From: DASZHJ01 sp035581425
GTDB taxonomy: Bacteria > Pseudomonadota > Alphaproteobacteria > ATCC43930 > CGMCC-115725
Length of the DNA: 47,469 bases
Direction: 5' to 3'
Assembly: GCA_035581425.1 (NCBI GenBank)
Contig: DATJVP010000044.1
Span: 1 to 47,469 of the forward strand
Part shown: positions 1 through 7,163 of the stretch, piece by piece
Position numbering within the stretch: the first letter of the stretch is position 1
Layout of the letters: every line of letters starts with the position of its first letter
Notes under the pieces: model-generated
The model's input: the letters and a program-made list of their open reading frames with translations, nothing else
Told to the model about the DNA's origin: nothing
Databases searched by the model: none
Program-made: the position numbers and the translations under genes

Positions 1-291
1 GCGAGCGAGGTCGATCCACTCATCGCGTCCGCAGGAAAGCTCGCCGGCCTCCTCATCCATACGAAGTCGTTTCCGGGCTGGCGAGATTTCGGCGCATTCA
101 TATCGCACCTCAAATTCGTCGCCGGTCATCACCGGCAGATACAGCGCATCGCGATAGCAAGCGATGCGGAGATCCTCGCGATTCTCCCGCGCATCGCCGA
201 TCACTTCCTGACGCCGGAAATCAAGCAGTTCGCCTTTGCGGAGAAGGATCGGGCGTTGGCGTGGATCGAATCCGGCGGAGTGCCGAGCTAG
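1..291 (+). CDS. SpoIIAA-like (STAS-fold) protein, 3' part only
   Basis: The first reading frame is open from the window edge to a TAG at 289-291, giving 96 residues without a start. It contains KSFPGWRDFGAFISHLKF and a later RIAIASDAEILAILPRIADHF segment, ending in ALAWIESGGVPS. This pattern (a W..f.al..hl.f...h then vAvv.d..w, with a closing W stretch) is typical of the SpoIIAA-like/STAS family of about 120 residues, so only the first 20-30 residues are missing. The family is small and cytosolic, with a lipid-binding or anti-sigma-like fold and no fixed function. The gene faces the coding-like remnant at 296-502, five bases away. The family call is by pattern recognition; a specific role cannot be given. 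Confidence 0.7.
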   Translation, partial: ASEVDPLIASAGKLAGLLIHTKSFPGWRDFGAFISHLKFVAGHHRQIQRIAIASDAEILAILPRIADHFLTPEIKQFAFAEKDRALAWIESGGVPS

Positions 292-295
292 GCCC

Positions 296-502
296 TCACG
301 AGGCGATGGCGAGCGCTGGGGACTCCGCCACGGCGGGTTCAGAGTCCAAATTGAGCGGGGCGCGGATCGAGCGATGATAGTGGATCATCGCGGGCTCGTT
401 GCGGCCGAAAACCGTGTGGGTCTGCGCGCCCGCGGTCAGGCCGGACTGAATCGTGCGCCCCGCGTTCCTGACGAAGCGATCCGACGCGTGACGCGCGCGG
501 AC
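296..502 (-). pseudogene. coding-like remnant downstream of the cysteine hydrolase gene
   Basis: On the minus strand, in the same frame as the hydrolase and directly after its TGA (503-505), a stretch of about 68 codons stays open to the TGA at 296-298. Its translation includes RNAGRTIQSGLTAGAQTHTV and FGRNEPAMIHYHRSIR. That composition (few Arg runs; several Ile, His, Tyr and Thr) is more protein-like than the usual Arg/Ala-rich shadow frames here. There is no ATG, GTG or TTG near its start; the first ATG would leave only about 30 residues. It may be the 3' end of a decayed gene, a readthrough extension or chance. I do not recognise the family. Confidence 0.3.
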
Positions 503-1120
503 TCAGAGAGAGGCGATTGAGGCGACGATCTCCTCTGTCGTGACGATGGCGGCGGCGTAGTTCGGCATGTTGATGTCGAGCGCGGCGTGCATCATCTCGT
601 CCGTGTAGTCCGCAGTCGCGTCCCGCACCACGGTGACCGCATAGCCGAGCTCGGCGGCATAGCGGACGGTAGCCTCGATGCAGGTGTGCGCGATCAGGCC
701 GACGACGATGAGCCGATGGATGCCGTGCTTCTTGAGCTGCAGGTCGAGGTCGGTGTTGGCGAAGCCGCTGGAGCACCAATGCTCGCTCGCGACGACCTCG
801 CCGGGCGCCGGCATGAATTCCGCACGGAACTCGCCGCCCCAGCTCCCGTATTCGAAGGCCTTATGCTGCCACGCGGACTTCTGAATCGGCGCGACGTACT
901 TCCAGGTCTCATAGTCGCCGGGGCGGTAGCGACGATGCATCGCATAGAAGACCCGAAGCTTTGCCCGACGCGCGGCATGCAGAATTTCCAGCATGTGCGG
1001 GACGCAGTCGTTGGCCTCGGCAACACCCTTGATGCGGGGCCAGATCTTGCCGCCCTCGGAAATGAAGTCGTTGTAGGGATCGACGACCAGGAGCGCAGTG
1101 ATGTCCTTATCGCTGGTCAT
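503..1120 (-). CDS. isochorismatase-family cysteine hydrolase
   Basis: This 205-aa protein is full length for the isochorismatase-like hydrolases, which cleave amides or vinyl ethers of small molecules in the cytosol. The N-terminal core strand carries VVDPYNDF, with the likely catalytic Asp14. The nucleophile is Cys147 in GLIAHTCIEATVR, preceded by the usual cis-peptide region, and the YTDEMMHAALDINMPNYA stretch fits the family C-terminus. The third triad residue, usually a Lys six residues before the F of an SAF motif, is not present: the region reads SEHWCSSGFANTDL (Glu113-His114-Trp115). I believe an EHW variant occurs in a subgroup of the family, but the activity of this one is uncertain. 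The ATG overlaps the stop of a 26-codon ORF (ATGA). The gene follows the Gfo/Idh gene and is probably co-transcribed with it. Substrate unknown. Confidence 0.85.
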   Translation of the reverse strand: MTSDKDITALLVVDPYNDFISEGGKIWPRIKGVAEANDCVPHMLEILHAARRAKLRVFYAMHRRYRPGDYETWKYVAPIQKSAWQHKAFEYGSWGGEFRAEFMPAPGEVVASEHWCSSGFANTDLDLQLKKHGIHRLIVVGLIAHTCIEATVRYAAELGYAVTVVRDATADYTDEMMHAALDINMPNYAAAIVTTEEIVASIASL

Positions 1121-1197
1121 GGCGCTTCACCGACGATCTCGCGAGCTCCGATTTGCCCGAGCACGCCGACTGGGACGTCTGCCACGATTCGAGCCAT
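1117..1197 (-). CDS. possible 26-aa coupled leader peptide
   Basis: An ATG at 1197-1195 has a strong AAGGAG seven bases upstream. It opens 26 codons (MARIVADVPVGVLGQIGARE plus six more residues) and ends in a TGA that shares ATGA with the hydrolase start at 1120. The hydrolase itself has only a weak ribosome-binding site, so coupled translation from this small ORF is plausible. The frame also continues the Gfo/Idh gene past its TGA (1264-1266) with no stop between, so the peptide could instead be part of a decayed coding stretch. No known function. Confidence 0.35.
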   Translation of the reverse strand: MARIVADVPVGVLGQIGAREIVGEAP

Positions 1198-1263
1198 CTG
1201 TCGCTCCTTCGCTGTTGCGGGGCGCCGGTACGCGGCGAGTAAGAACGTCGTCGCGACGATCCC

Positions 1264-2289
1264 TCAGGCGACTTCCACGGTGCGGCCTTCCGCAGCGGCA
1301 CGCAGGAGCGCTTCGATCAGAACTTGAACCTTGAGCGCCTCGCGGCCGCTGGTTGCCGGCGCGCGGTCCTGATCGAGCGCATCGAGGAAATCGGCGATCA
1401 AGGCCTTGTGGGCTTCGTGGGAGAAGGCCATCGGGTCGGCGCCGCCGCTGTTGGAGGGTGCGCCGCCCTCCCGCAAATGGCGGCCATCCCTGAAGAAGAC
1501 GTCGAGCGTCTCCGCGTTGAGCAGTGCCGTTCCCTTCTCGCACACCAGCTCGATGTGCTCGGGAAAGCCGGGATAGGCGACGCTCGTGGCGTCGATGGTG
1601 CCGATGGCCCCGTTCGCGAAGAGGATGCCTGCGCCCACGATATCCTCGGTATCGATGCTCCGCTGCGGAGAGGTGGCCGCGAAGCCCGCGACCTTCGCGA
1701 TCGGGCCGGCAAGACTCTGGAAGAGGTCGAGCGTATGGATCGCTTGCGTCAGCAGCACGCCGCCGCCATCGCGCGCCTTCATCCCGCGTCCGGGTTGCGC
1801 GAAGTATTCGGGCGTTCGCCACCAGCGGATCGAGGCCGATCCCGAAATGAGCCGGCCGAGCTCGCCCGACCGGACGAGCTCCGCCAGCCGGCGCGAGACG
1901 GCCCGAAATCGATGCTGCAGCACGACGGCGAGCTTGAGACCGCGGCGCTCCATCGCCTCGACCGCGCGACGGGCCCGCACGACCGAGCCGTCGATCGGCT
2001 TTTCCAGCAGCACGTGCTTGCCCGCTGCCGCGCATTTCTCCACCAGCTCCAAATGCGTGTTCGGCGGTGTCAGCACCAAGACGCAGTCGATCGTGCGATC
2101 GCTCAATACCCGATCGAGATCTTCGGCGAGCGGATGCTTATGTACGGCAGCGAAGGCCTGCCGACGCGCCGCGCTCGGCGTGTAGCACGCGCCGATGTCG
2201 ACGCGCGCGGCCAGCTCCTCGAGGCTGCGCAAATGCGGCTTCAAGGCCATCCCCAGCCCGACAATCGCGATACGGTGACGCGTGCTCAT
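1264..2289 (-). CDS. Gfo/Idh/MocA-family NAD(P)-dependent oxidoreductase
   Basis: The 341-aa protein has the two-domain layout and length usual for this family, which oxidises or reduces sugars and cyclitols with NAD(P). The Rossmann domain starts with RIAIVGLGMA (Gly11-x-Gly13), and the diagnostic EKP is at 96-98 (KHVLLEKPID). The substrate domain follows (HRFRAVSRRLAELV, RDGGGVLLTQAIHTLDL); the GG(V)LLTQAIHTLDL stretch holds the usual D/H catalytic-type residues. The ATG at 2289 has AAGGAG about 11 bases upstream. It is the first gene of a minus-strand unit with the cysteine hydrolase. The promoter must lie in 2290-2549, shared divergently with the PEP-CTERM gene. The substrate cannot be read from sequence. 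Confidence 0.9.
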   Translation of the reverse strand: MSTRHRIAIVGLGMALKPHLRSLEELAARVDIGACYTPSAARRQAFAAVHKHPLAEDLDRVLSDRTIDCVLVLTPPNTHLELVEKCAAAGKHVLLEKPIDGSVVRARRAVEAMERRGLKLAVVLQHRFRAVSRRLAELVRSGELGRLISGSASIRWWRTPEYFAQPGRGMKARDGGGVLLTQAIHTLDLFQSLAGPIAKVAGFAATSPQRSIDTEDIVGAGILFANGAIGTIDATSVAYPGFPEHIELVCEKGTALLNAETLDVFFRDGRHLREGGAPSNSGGADPMAFSHEAHKALIADFLDALDQDRAPATSGREALKVQVLIEALLRAAAEGRTVEVA

Positions 2290-2549
2290 GGCGGCAGTTG
2301 CTCCTTGCTTCGACTGTCGCAGCCGCGCCTCCCGCAGGCGCCGGCACCTTCTACCTTCAATGCCGGAAGCATTCGAGAAAGATCAAGGGCGGACGATCCA
2401 ACGGCGTCGACCGGGCGAGGGTCTGCAGCCCGAATTGATCGCGCGTTCCATCCACTCGTCACGCAGCATGTCGGCTGATTTTACGGGCGCAGAGGAAAGG
2501 TCAGCGCATCTGCCGAACATGGTTAATCGAGTCAGAACACTAGCGGATC
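2290..2549. other. divergent intergenic region
   Basis: This spacer separates the minus-strand dehydrogenase gene from the sigma-54 promoter of the plus-strand YD-repeat gene. Frames on both strands here look like shadow ORFs (Arg/Ser/Pro-rich, no ribosome-binding site). It should hold the promoter of the dehydrogenase operon and, if the sigma-54 promoter is real, enhancer sites for its activator. I found no clear operator or IHF site by eye. Confidence 0.5.
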
Positions 2550-2564
2550 TGGCATGCTCCTTGC
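2550..2564 (+). promoter_or_regulatory. sigma-54 (RpoN) -24/-12 promoter
   Basis: TGGCATGCTCCTTGC matches the sigma-54 consensus TGGCAYG-N4-TTGC with exact spacing: GG at 2551-2552 and GC at 2563-2564. Transcription would start near 2575, about 70 bases before the chosen ATG at 2644. PEP-CTERM genes are commonly under sigma-54 control through the PrsK/PrsR pair, so the context fits well. A possible start codon at 2554 lies inside this element, which supports the downstream start. Confidence 0.75.
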
Positions 2565-2643
2565 GAGACACTCGCTTGCGACGAGCATAGTCACTCCTCC
2601 GATGCGGCAGGCTCCTCCGAGCCGCGAGAGACGAGGGCAGGCG

Positions 2644-3522
2644 ATGCGGACTCCGCTTACATCCAGGCGCTGGCTTCGGGCATGTGTCGTCGTGCTGGCG
2701 GGGGTCCTGGCTGCGAGATCCGCAGAAGCGGGCATGCTGCCGGGCTGCCAGGCCGATACTTTCGCCGGCGGCAGCAATGTCAGCGTCGGGGATCCCGGGA
2801 ACGGCACCTCGGACTGCCTCACCAATCTTCCGGGGCTTCCGAGCTACGTCACTTTCAGTGCCTATGACGCCGTAGGCAATGTCACGTCCGTCACCGATCC
2901 GCAGGGCTCGGTCACGCACTACGGATACGACGCGGTTGGCCGAGTGGCGACGATCAGCGATCCCGGCGGCACCACGAGCGAATCCTACGATGGCGCGGGC
3001 CGGCTCATCACCAGCACGGAGAGCTCGAACGTCACGACCTATACCTACTACGATCCCGCGGGCAACGCGGTGCGCACGATCACCGATCCCGCCGGCGACA
3101 TCACGACCTACACTTATTATGACGCCGCGCACAGCGTGATCATGACGATCGAGGAGGACGACAGCAGTAACCACCTCATCATCCGCTATCAATATGACAT
3201 GACGGGCAACCTCATCTCCTCGACCGACGCATCCGGCACGACCTCCTACACCTATTCGATGGGCGAGCTGACGGATGCGATCGATCCGCTCATGCGCGAT
3301 ACGCAATTCTTCTATGACGGCGTCGGGAATCTCACCTCGATCTCCGACCCCGACAACAACATCACGCGATTCACCTACGATTTCGCCGGTCGGATCGTCT
3401 CGATCACCGGGCCCGACGGCACCACGGCGATCGCCTATGCGCCGGAGCCCGCGCCGTTCCTCATATTCGCTCTCGGGCTCGCGACGACGTGGCTGCTCAG
3501 ACGGACAGCGGCGCGCCGGTGA
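2644..3522 (+). CDS. secreted YD-repeat (RHS-like) protein with PEP-CTERM sorting signal
   Basis: The 292-aa product has four parts. Residues 1-29 are a signal peptide with a twin-Arg/hydrophobic core ending RSAEA. A short Cys-containing segment (CQADTF...GTSDC) follows. Residues about 70-260 carry degenerate YD/RHS repeats such as YDAVGNVTSVTDPQG, YDAVGRVATISDPGG and YDPAGNAVRTITDPAG. The tail AYAPEPAPFLIFALGLATTW followed by LLRRTAARR is a PEP-CTERM signal: PEP motif, hydrophobic helix, basic end. Family knowledge says exosortase cleaves and sorts such proteins to the surface or exopolysaccharide matrix; no exosortase gene is in this window. The start at 2644 is chosen over an in-frame one at 2554 because it begins the signal peptide and lies downstream of the sigma-54 promoter. 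It is very short for an RHS protein, with no toxin domain or core-closing motif. It converges on the TPR/2OG gene with six bases between. Confidence 0.85.
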   Translation: MRTPLTSRRWLRACVVVLAGVLAARSAEAGMLPGCQADTFAGGSNVSVGDPGNGTSDCLTNLPGLPSYVTFSAYDAVGNVTSVTDPQGSVTHYGYDAVGRVATISDPGGTTSESYDGAGRLITSTESSNVTTYTYYDPAGNAVRTITDPAGDITTYTYYDAAHSVIMTIEEDDSSNHLIIRYQYDMTGNLISSTDASGTTSYTYSMGELTDAIDPLMRDTQFFYDGVGNLTSISDPDNNITRFTYDFAGRIVSITGPDGTTAIAYAPEPAPFLIFALGLATTWLLRRTAARR

Positions 3523-3528
3523 TGCCGC

Positions 3529-5172
3529 TTAGGGCGCCGCGGCCGGCGACGCCAGAACGTCGAACGCGATGCAGATGCGGTCCTCGGGACTCTCGAAGGG
3601 GATCGTGTTGTGCCAGAAATAGGAGGGGAAGAGGATGAGCGTTCCCTCCTCCGGCCGCACCGTCATCGTCAGGAGGTCGTCGTCCGCTGCTCCTCGCTCG
3701 TCGCTGTCGGCGGGCCAGCCGAAGCGGATGCAGCCGGCCTCGCCGTCTCCGGCATGCGACACTGCCTCCGGAACGCGCACGTAGTAGACGCCGCTGACGA
3801 TTCCGTCGGGATGGAAATGCGGCGTCTGATAGCCGCCGGAACGCAAGACGACCGCCCAGCCATGGAGCCGCCAGGCGGGAGGCGGAGGCGCAAACACGTC
3901 GCCGGCGCCCGCGACCGTGTTCGCGAGATAGTCCGCGACGCTGCGCTCGAAATATTCGCGCAAGGCGCCGATCGACCGCTCACCGCCTTCGAGGATCTCC
4001 ATGGTCTGGCTGCCATGCTTGGTCGCCTTGTTCGGGGGATCCCGCATCAGCGTCGGATGCCCGTAGATATGGTCCACGAGCTCCGCATGGAAGGCACCGA
4101 CGGAGGACCAGCCATCGATCTCGCGCATGCGGCGCCTATCGACGAGTCTGGAATAGTCGAGCAGTTGGCGGGCCTCGGCCACCCTCCCGACGCGCTGCAG
4201 GGCGATCGCGAAATGCGCTTGCGCGCCGACCAGGAAGGGCTCGAGCGTCAAGGCGCGGCGATAGGCGGTCTCGGCCGCGCCGAAATCGCCGAGGGCTTGC
4301 AGCGTCTGCGCGAGATTGACGTGAAGCCGACCGTTCCCGGGATCCAATGCGACGGCTTGGCGGATGGCCGCAAGCGCTCTCGCGAGCTCGCCGCGCTGAT
4401 GGAGAACGCTCGCGAGCTTGCCATGCGCTTCTGCGAGGTCCGGAGCCAGACGCACCGCGCGCGCGCATCGCTCTGCGGCCTCGTCGAGCCGGCCGAGCTC
4501 CATCAGGACCTGGCCCAGATTGAGCTGCGCCCACGGCTCACTCGAATCGATCTCCGCCGCGGCGCGAAATGCCTCCGCTGCCTCCTCGAAGCGGCGTTGC
4601 GCCGCCAAGACGATGCCGAGATTGTAATGCGCCTCGAAGGCGCGGGGCTCGACACCCACCGCCCGGCGGAGGCTCAGGATGGCCCCGTCGAAATCGCCCA
4701 GCGCCTGCAGCGTGATTCCCAGATTCACATGGGCCGCGGTGAGATCGGGAGCGGACTGCAGCACCCGGCGGAAGCACTCGACCGCCTCGTCGAGCCGTCC
4801 GCCCTCGCGCAGCAGCGTCGCCAAATTGAACTGGGCGTCCGTGAAATCCGGCCGCAGCGCAACGGCGGTCCGATAGGCCGCCATCGCCTCGCTCTCCCGC
4901 TTCGCGGCGAGAAGAGCGTGACCGAAATTGCAGTGATAGACGGCATTGCCGGGCGCGATGCGGACCGCCGCTGCGAACTCCGCCACGGCATCCTCGGGGC
5001 GGCCGGTTTGGGCGAGAAGAATCCCGAGGGAGTGATGCGGCTCTGCGCTGTGGGGCGAGGCCGAGATCAGTTGCCGATAGATCCGCTCTGCATCGGCGGC
5101 GCGTCCGCTTCTTTGATGAGCGCGCGCAAGCGCGAGCAGCTTCGGCTCGGACTCGGACGAGACGCCGCTCAT
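3529..5172 (-). CDS. TPR protein with C-terminal 2OG-Fe(II) oxygenase domain
   Basis: The 547-aa protein starts with about nine tetratricopeptide repeats (residues 10-340; for example LGILLAQTGRPEDAVAEF and LGITLQALGDFDGAILSL). From about residue 350 follows a putative 2OG-Fe(II) oxygenase domain. The visible iron ligands are His454 and Asp456 in PHFHPDGIVSGVYY and His521 in YFWHNTIPF; Arg532 in EDRICIAFDV probably binds 2-oxoglutarate. Such TPR-oxygenase fusions (the PF13759-type domain) are known, and the TPRs presumably recruit a protein or glycan substrate. No signal peptide or membrane segment is present, so it should be cytosolic. The ATG at 5172 begins MSGVSSESEPKLLALA. It ends six bases from the end of the YD-repeat gene. 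Substrate unknown. Confidence 0.85.
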   Translation of the reverse strand: MSGVSSESEPKLLALARAHQRSGRAADAERIYRQLISASPHSAEPHHSLGILLAQTGRPEDAVAEFAAAVRIAPGNAVYHCNFGHALLAAKRESEAMAAYRTAVALRPDFTDAQFNLATLLREGGRLDEAVECFRRVLQSAPDLTAAHVNLGITLQALGDFDGAILSLRRAVGVEPRAFEAHYNLGIVLAAQRRFEEAAEAFRAAAEIDSSEPWAQLNLGQVLMELGRLDEAAERCARAVRLAPDLAEAHGKLASVLHQRGELARALAAIRQAVALDPGNGRLHVNLAQTLQALGDFGAAETAYRRALTLEPFLVGAQAHFAIALQRVGRVAEARQLLDYSRLVDRRRMREIDGWSSVGAFHAELVDHIYGHPTLMRDPPNKATKHGSQTMEILEGGERSIGALREYFERSVADYLANTVAGAGDVFAPPPPAWRLHGWAVVLRSGGYQTPHFHPDGIVSGVYYVRVPEAVSHAGDGEAGCIRFGWPADSDERGAADDDLLTMTVRPEEGTLILFPSYFWHNTIPFESPEDRICIAFDVLASPAAAP

Positions 5173-5714
5173 GCGCCGCTCTGGGCTCGAAAGGCACGAG
5201 AGTGCCGATCCCCGGACTCTCCCGGTGCGGGCGGAGTATGCCCGGAATAAACGAGGCAGGATCCGGCCTCGGCCGGAATCGATTCGTCAGGCGGCATGGG
5301 ACAGCGAGCCCCCGCTCCCAGGCGCCCCGCCGCCTCCCAGACCGGGCGTGATTCCCCTTAGGCGGCTCTCCCTGCGGATATCCCCTGCGGCCGCTCAGAA
5401 TTTTTTGCGCGCGGATTCGCGGTCGCCGCTTCGATCGGGCTCGCCCCTTTGGGGTCGAACGTGCGATCTGAAAAAGGAGCGCAGCATCTCGAAAGACCGA
5501 GCGGCGATCCTAGGCTTAGTCTCGGCTTCAACGCCCGGGGTGCGAGACGGCTGGAGATCGCCATGATTCGGTGCGTGCGGCGACATCATTGGCGGTAAGA
5601 TCGGAGTCGCGGGCATCTCCTTCCAGGAGACCGAATCGGGCGGGACCCGCGCATGCTCAAGCTCGAGAATGTCTGAACGGCGGCCATCGCACCTGCCAAT
5701 TCCGGAGAGAACGA
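5173..5714. other. 542-bp intergenic region upstream of fumC
   Basis: This lies between two divergent genes (the TPR/oxygenase and fumC). An open frame over 5171-5566 on the plus strand is Arg/Pro/Ser-rich with no ribosome-binding site and is probably not a gene. A short T-run and an A-run occur around 5400 and 5475, but I could not assign promoter boxes. The last bases, GGAGAGAACGA, are the fumC ribosome-binding site. No RNA gene recognised. Confidence 0.4.
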
Positions 5715-7139
5715 ATGACGAGCATGAGGAAGGAAACCGACAGCCTCGGCGTGGTCGAAGTGCCCGCGGACAAGCTCTGGGGCGCGCAGACCCAGCGCTC
5801 GCTCGAGCATTTCAGCATCGGCAAGGATCTGATACCGCGCGAGATGATCGCCGCCTATGCGACGCTGAAGAAGGCCGCTGCCCTCGCCAACCGTGGGGGC
5901 AAGCGGCTCGACGACAAGCGCTGCGATCTGATCGTCCGGGTCTGCGACGAGATCCTCGCGGGCCAGCACCACGACATGTTTCCCCTGCACGTCTGGATGA
6001 CCGGCAGCGGGACGCAGTTCAACATGAACGTCAACGAGGTGATCTCGAACCGCTGCTCTGCGATCGCGGGGACGCCGCTCGGAAGCCATGCCCCGGTGCA
6101 TCCCAACGATCACGTCAATATGGCGCAATCCTCGAACGACACCTTCCCGTCGGCGATGTACATCGCGGCGGCGGTAAACGTGAAGAAACGCCTCGTTCCC
6201 GCGGTCACCGAATTGCGCGATGCGATCGCTGCGAAGGCCGAGCAGTGGCGCGACATCGTCAAGATCGGCCGCACGCATATGCAGGATGCGACGCCGCTCA
6301 CCCTGGGCCAGGAATGGTCCGGCTATGAGGGCATGCTGACGGACGAGCTGGAGCGGATCGAGGCGGCGCTTCCGGGCGTCTATCGCCTGGCGCTCGGCGG
6401 TACGGCGGTCGGCACGGGCATCAACTCGGCGCCCGGCTTCGCAGAGGCGGCGGCGGCGGAGATCGCGGCGCTCACTGGCCTTCCCTTTGTCACCGCGCCC
6501 AACAAGTTCACGGTGCAAGGCGCGCACGATGCGCTGGTGCAGCTCTCGGGAACGCTGCGTACGCTCGCGGTCTCGCTCTACAAGATCGCCAACGATATCC
6601 GCCTGATGTCCTGCGGGCCGCGCGCGGGATTTGCGGAGCTGGAGATTCCCGAGAACGAGCCCGGCTCCTCGATCATGCCGGGCAAGGTCAATCCGACGCA
6701 GTGCGAGGCGCTCACCATGATTGCCGTGCAAGTGATGGCGAATGACGTCGCCGTCGGATTCGGCGGCGCCGGCGGCTATCTCGAGATGAACGTGTACAAG
6801 CCGCTGATGATCTACAACATCGCACACTCGATCGCGATCATGACCGACGGCTGCACCAATTTCCGCAAATTCCTCATCGAGGGGACCAGGCCCAATCTGA
6901 AGCGCATCAACGAATACGTCGAGCGCTCGCTCATGCTGGTGACGGCGCTCTCGCCGGTCATCGGCTACGACAAGGCCTCGAAGATCGCCCATTATGCGAT
7001 GGACAACGATCTCACGCTCAAGGCCGCGGCGCTGAAGCTCGGTTTCGTCAGCGAGGCGGAATTCGACCGCATCGTCGATCCCAGGAAGATGGTGAAGCCT
7101 TACGTTGCAACCGATGCCGGGGGCTCCGGCACGACTTAG
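5715..7139 (+). CDS. fumC: class II fumarate hydratase
   Basis: The 474-aa protein catalyses reversible hydration of fumarate to L-malate in the TCA cycle. It aligns from end to end in my memory of E. coli FumC: DSLGVVEVPADKLWGAQTQR at the N-terminus, TGSGTQFNMNVNE, SSNDTFPSAM, GRTHMQDATPLTLGQE with His188 at the same number as the E. coli catalytic His, and the fumarase/aspartase signature GSSIMPGKVNP at 317-327 (catalytic Ser318 loop). IPENEPGSS and the fumarase-type C-terminus (LTLKAAALKLG) favour fumarase over aspartate ammonia-lyase. The start at 5715 is chosen because GGAGAG lies seven bases upstream and the family begins here; the frame is open further upstream but without similarity. 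A ThrE-family gene follows after 24 bases. Confidence 0.96.
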   Translation: MTSMRKETDSLGVVEVPADKLWGAQTQRSLEHFSIGKDLIPREMIAAYATLKKAAALANRGGKRLDDKRCDLIVRVCDEILAGQHHDMFPLHVWMTGSGTQFNMNVNEVISNRCSAIAGTPLGSHAPVHPNDHVNMAQSSNDTFPSAMYIAAAVNVKKRLVPAVTELRDAIAAKAEQWRDIVKIGRTHMQDATPLTLGQEWSGYEGMLTDELERIEAALPGVYRLALGGTAVGTGINSAPGFAEAAAAEIAALTGLPFVTAPNKFTVQGAHDALVQLSGTLRTLAVSLYKIANDIRLMSCGPRAGFAELEIPENEPGSSIMPGKVNPTQCEALTMIAVQVMANDVAVGFGGAGGYLEMNVYKPLMIYNIAHSIAIMTDGCTNFRKFLIEGTRPNLKRINEYVERSLMLVTALSPVIGYDKASKIAHYAMDNDLTLKAAALKLGFVSEAEFDRIVDPRKMVKPYVATDAGGSGTT

Positions 7140-7163
7140 CGATCGGCATCGAGCGCCGGCCGC

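Noticed and set aside
5171..5566. 131-codon plus-strand frame upstream of fumC
   Set aside because: Arg/Pro/Ser-rich, no ribosome-binding site, no similarity recognised; starts inside the opposing gene's start region.
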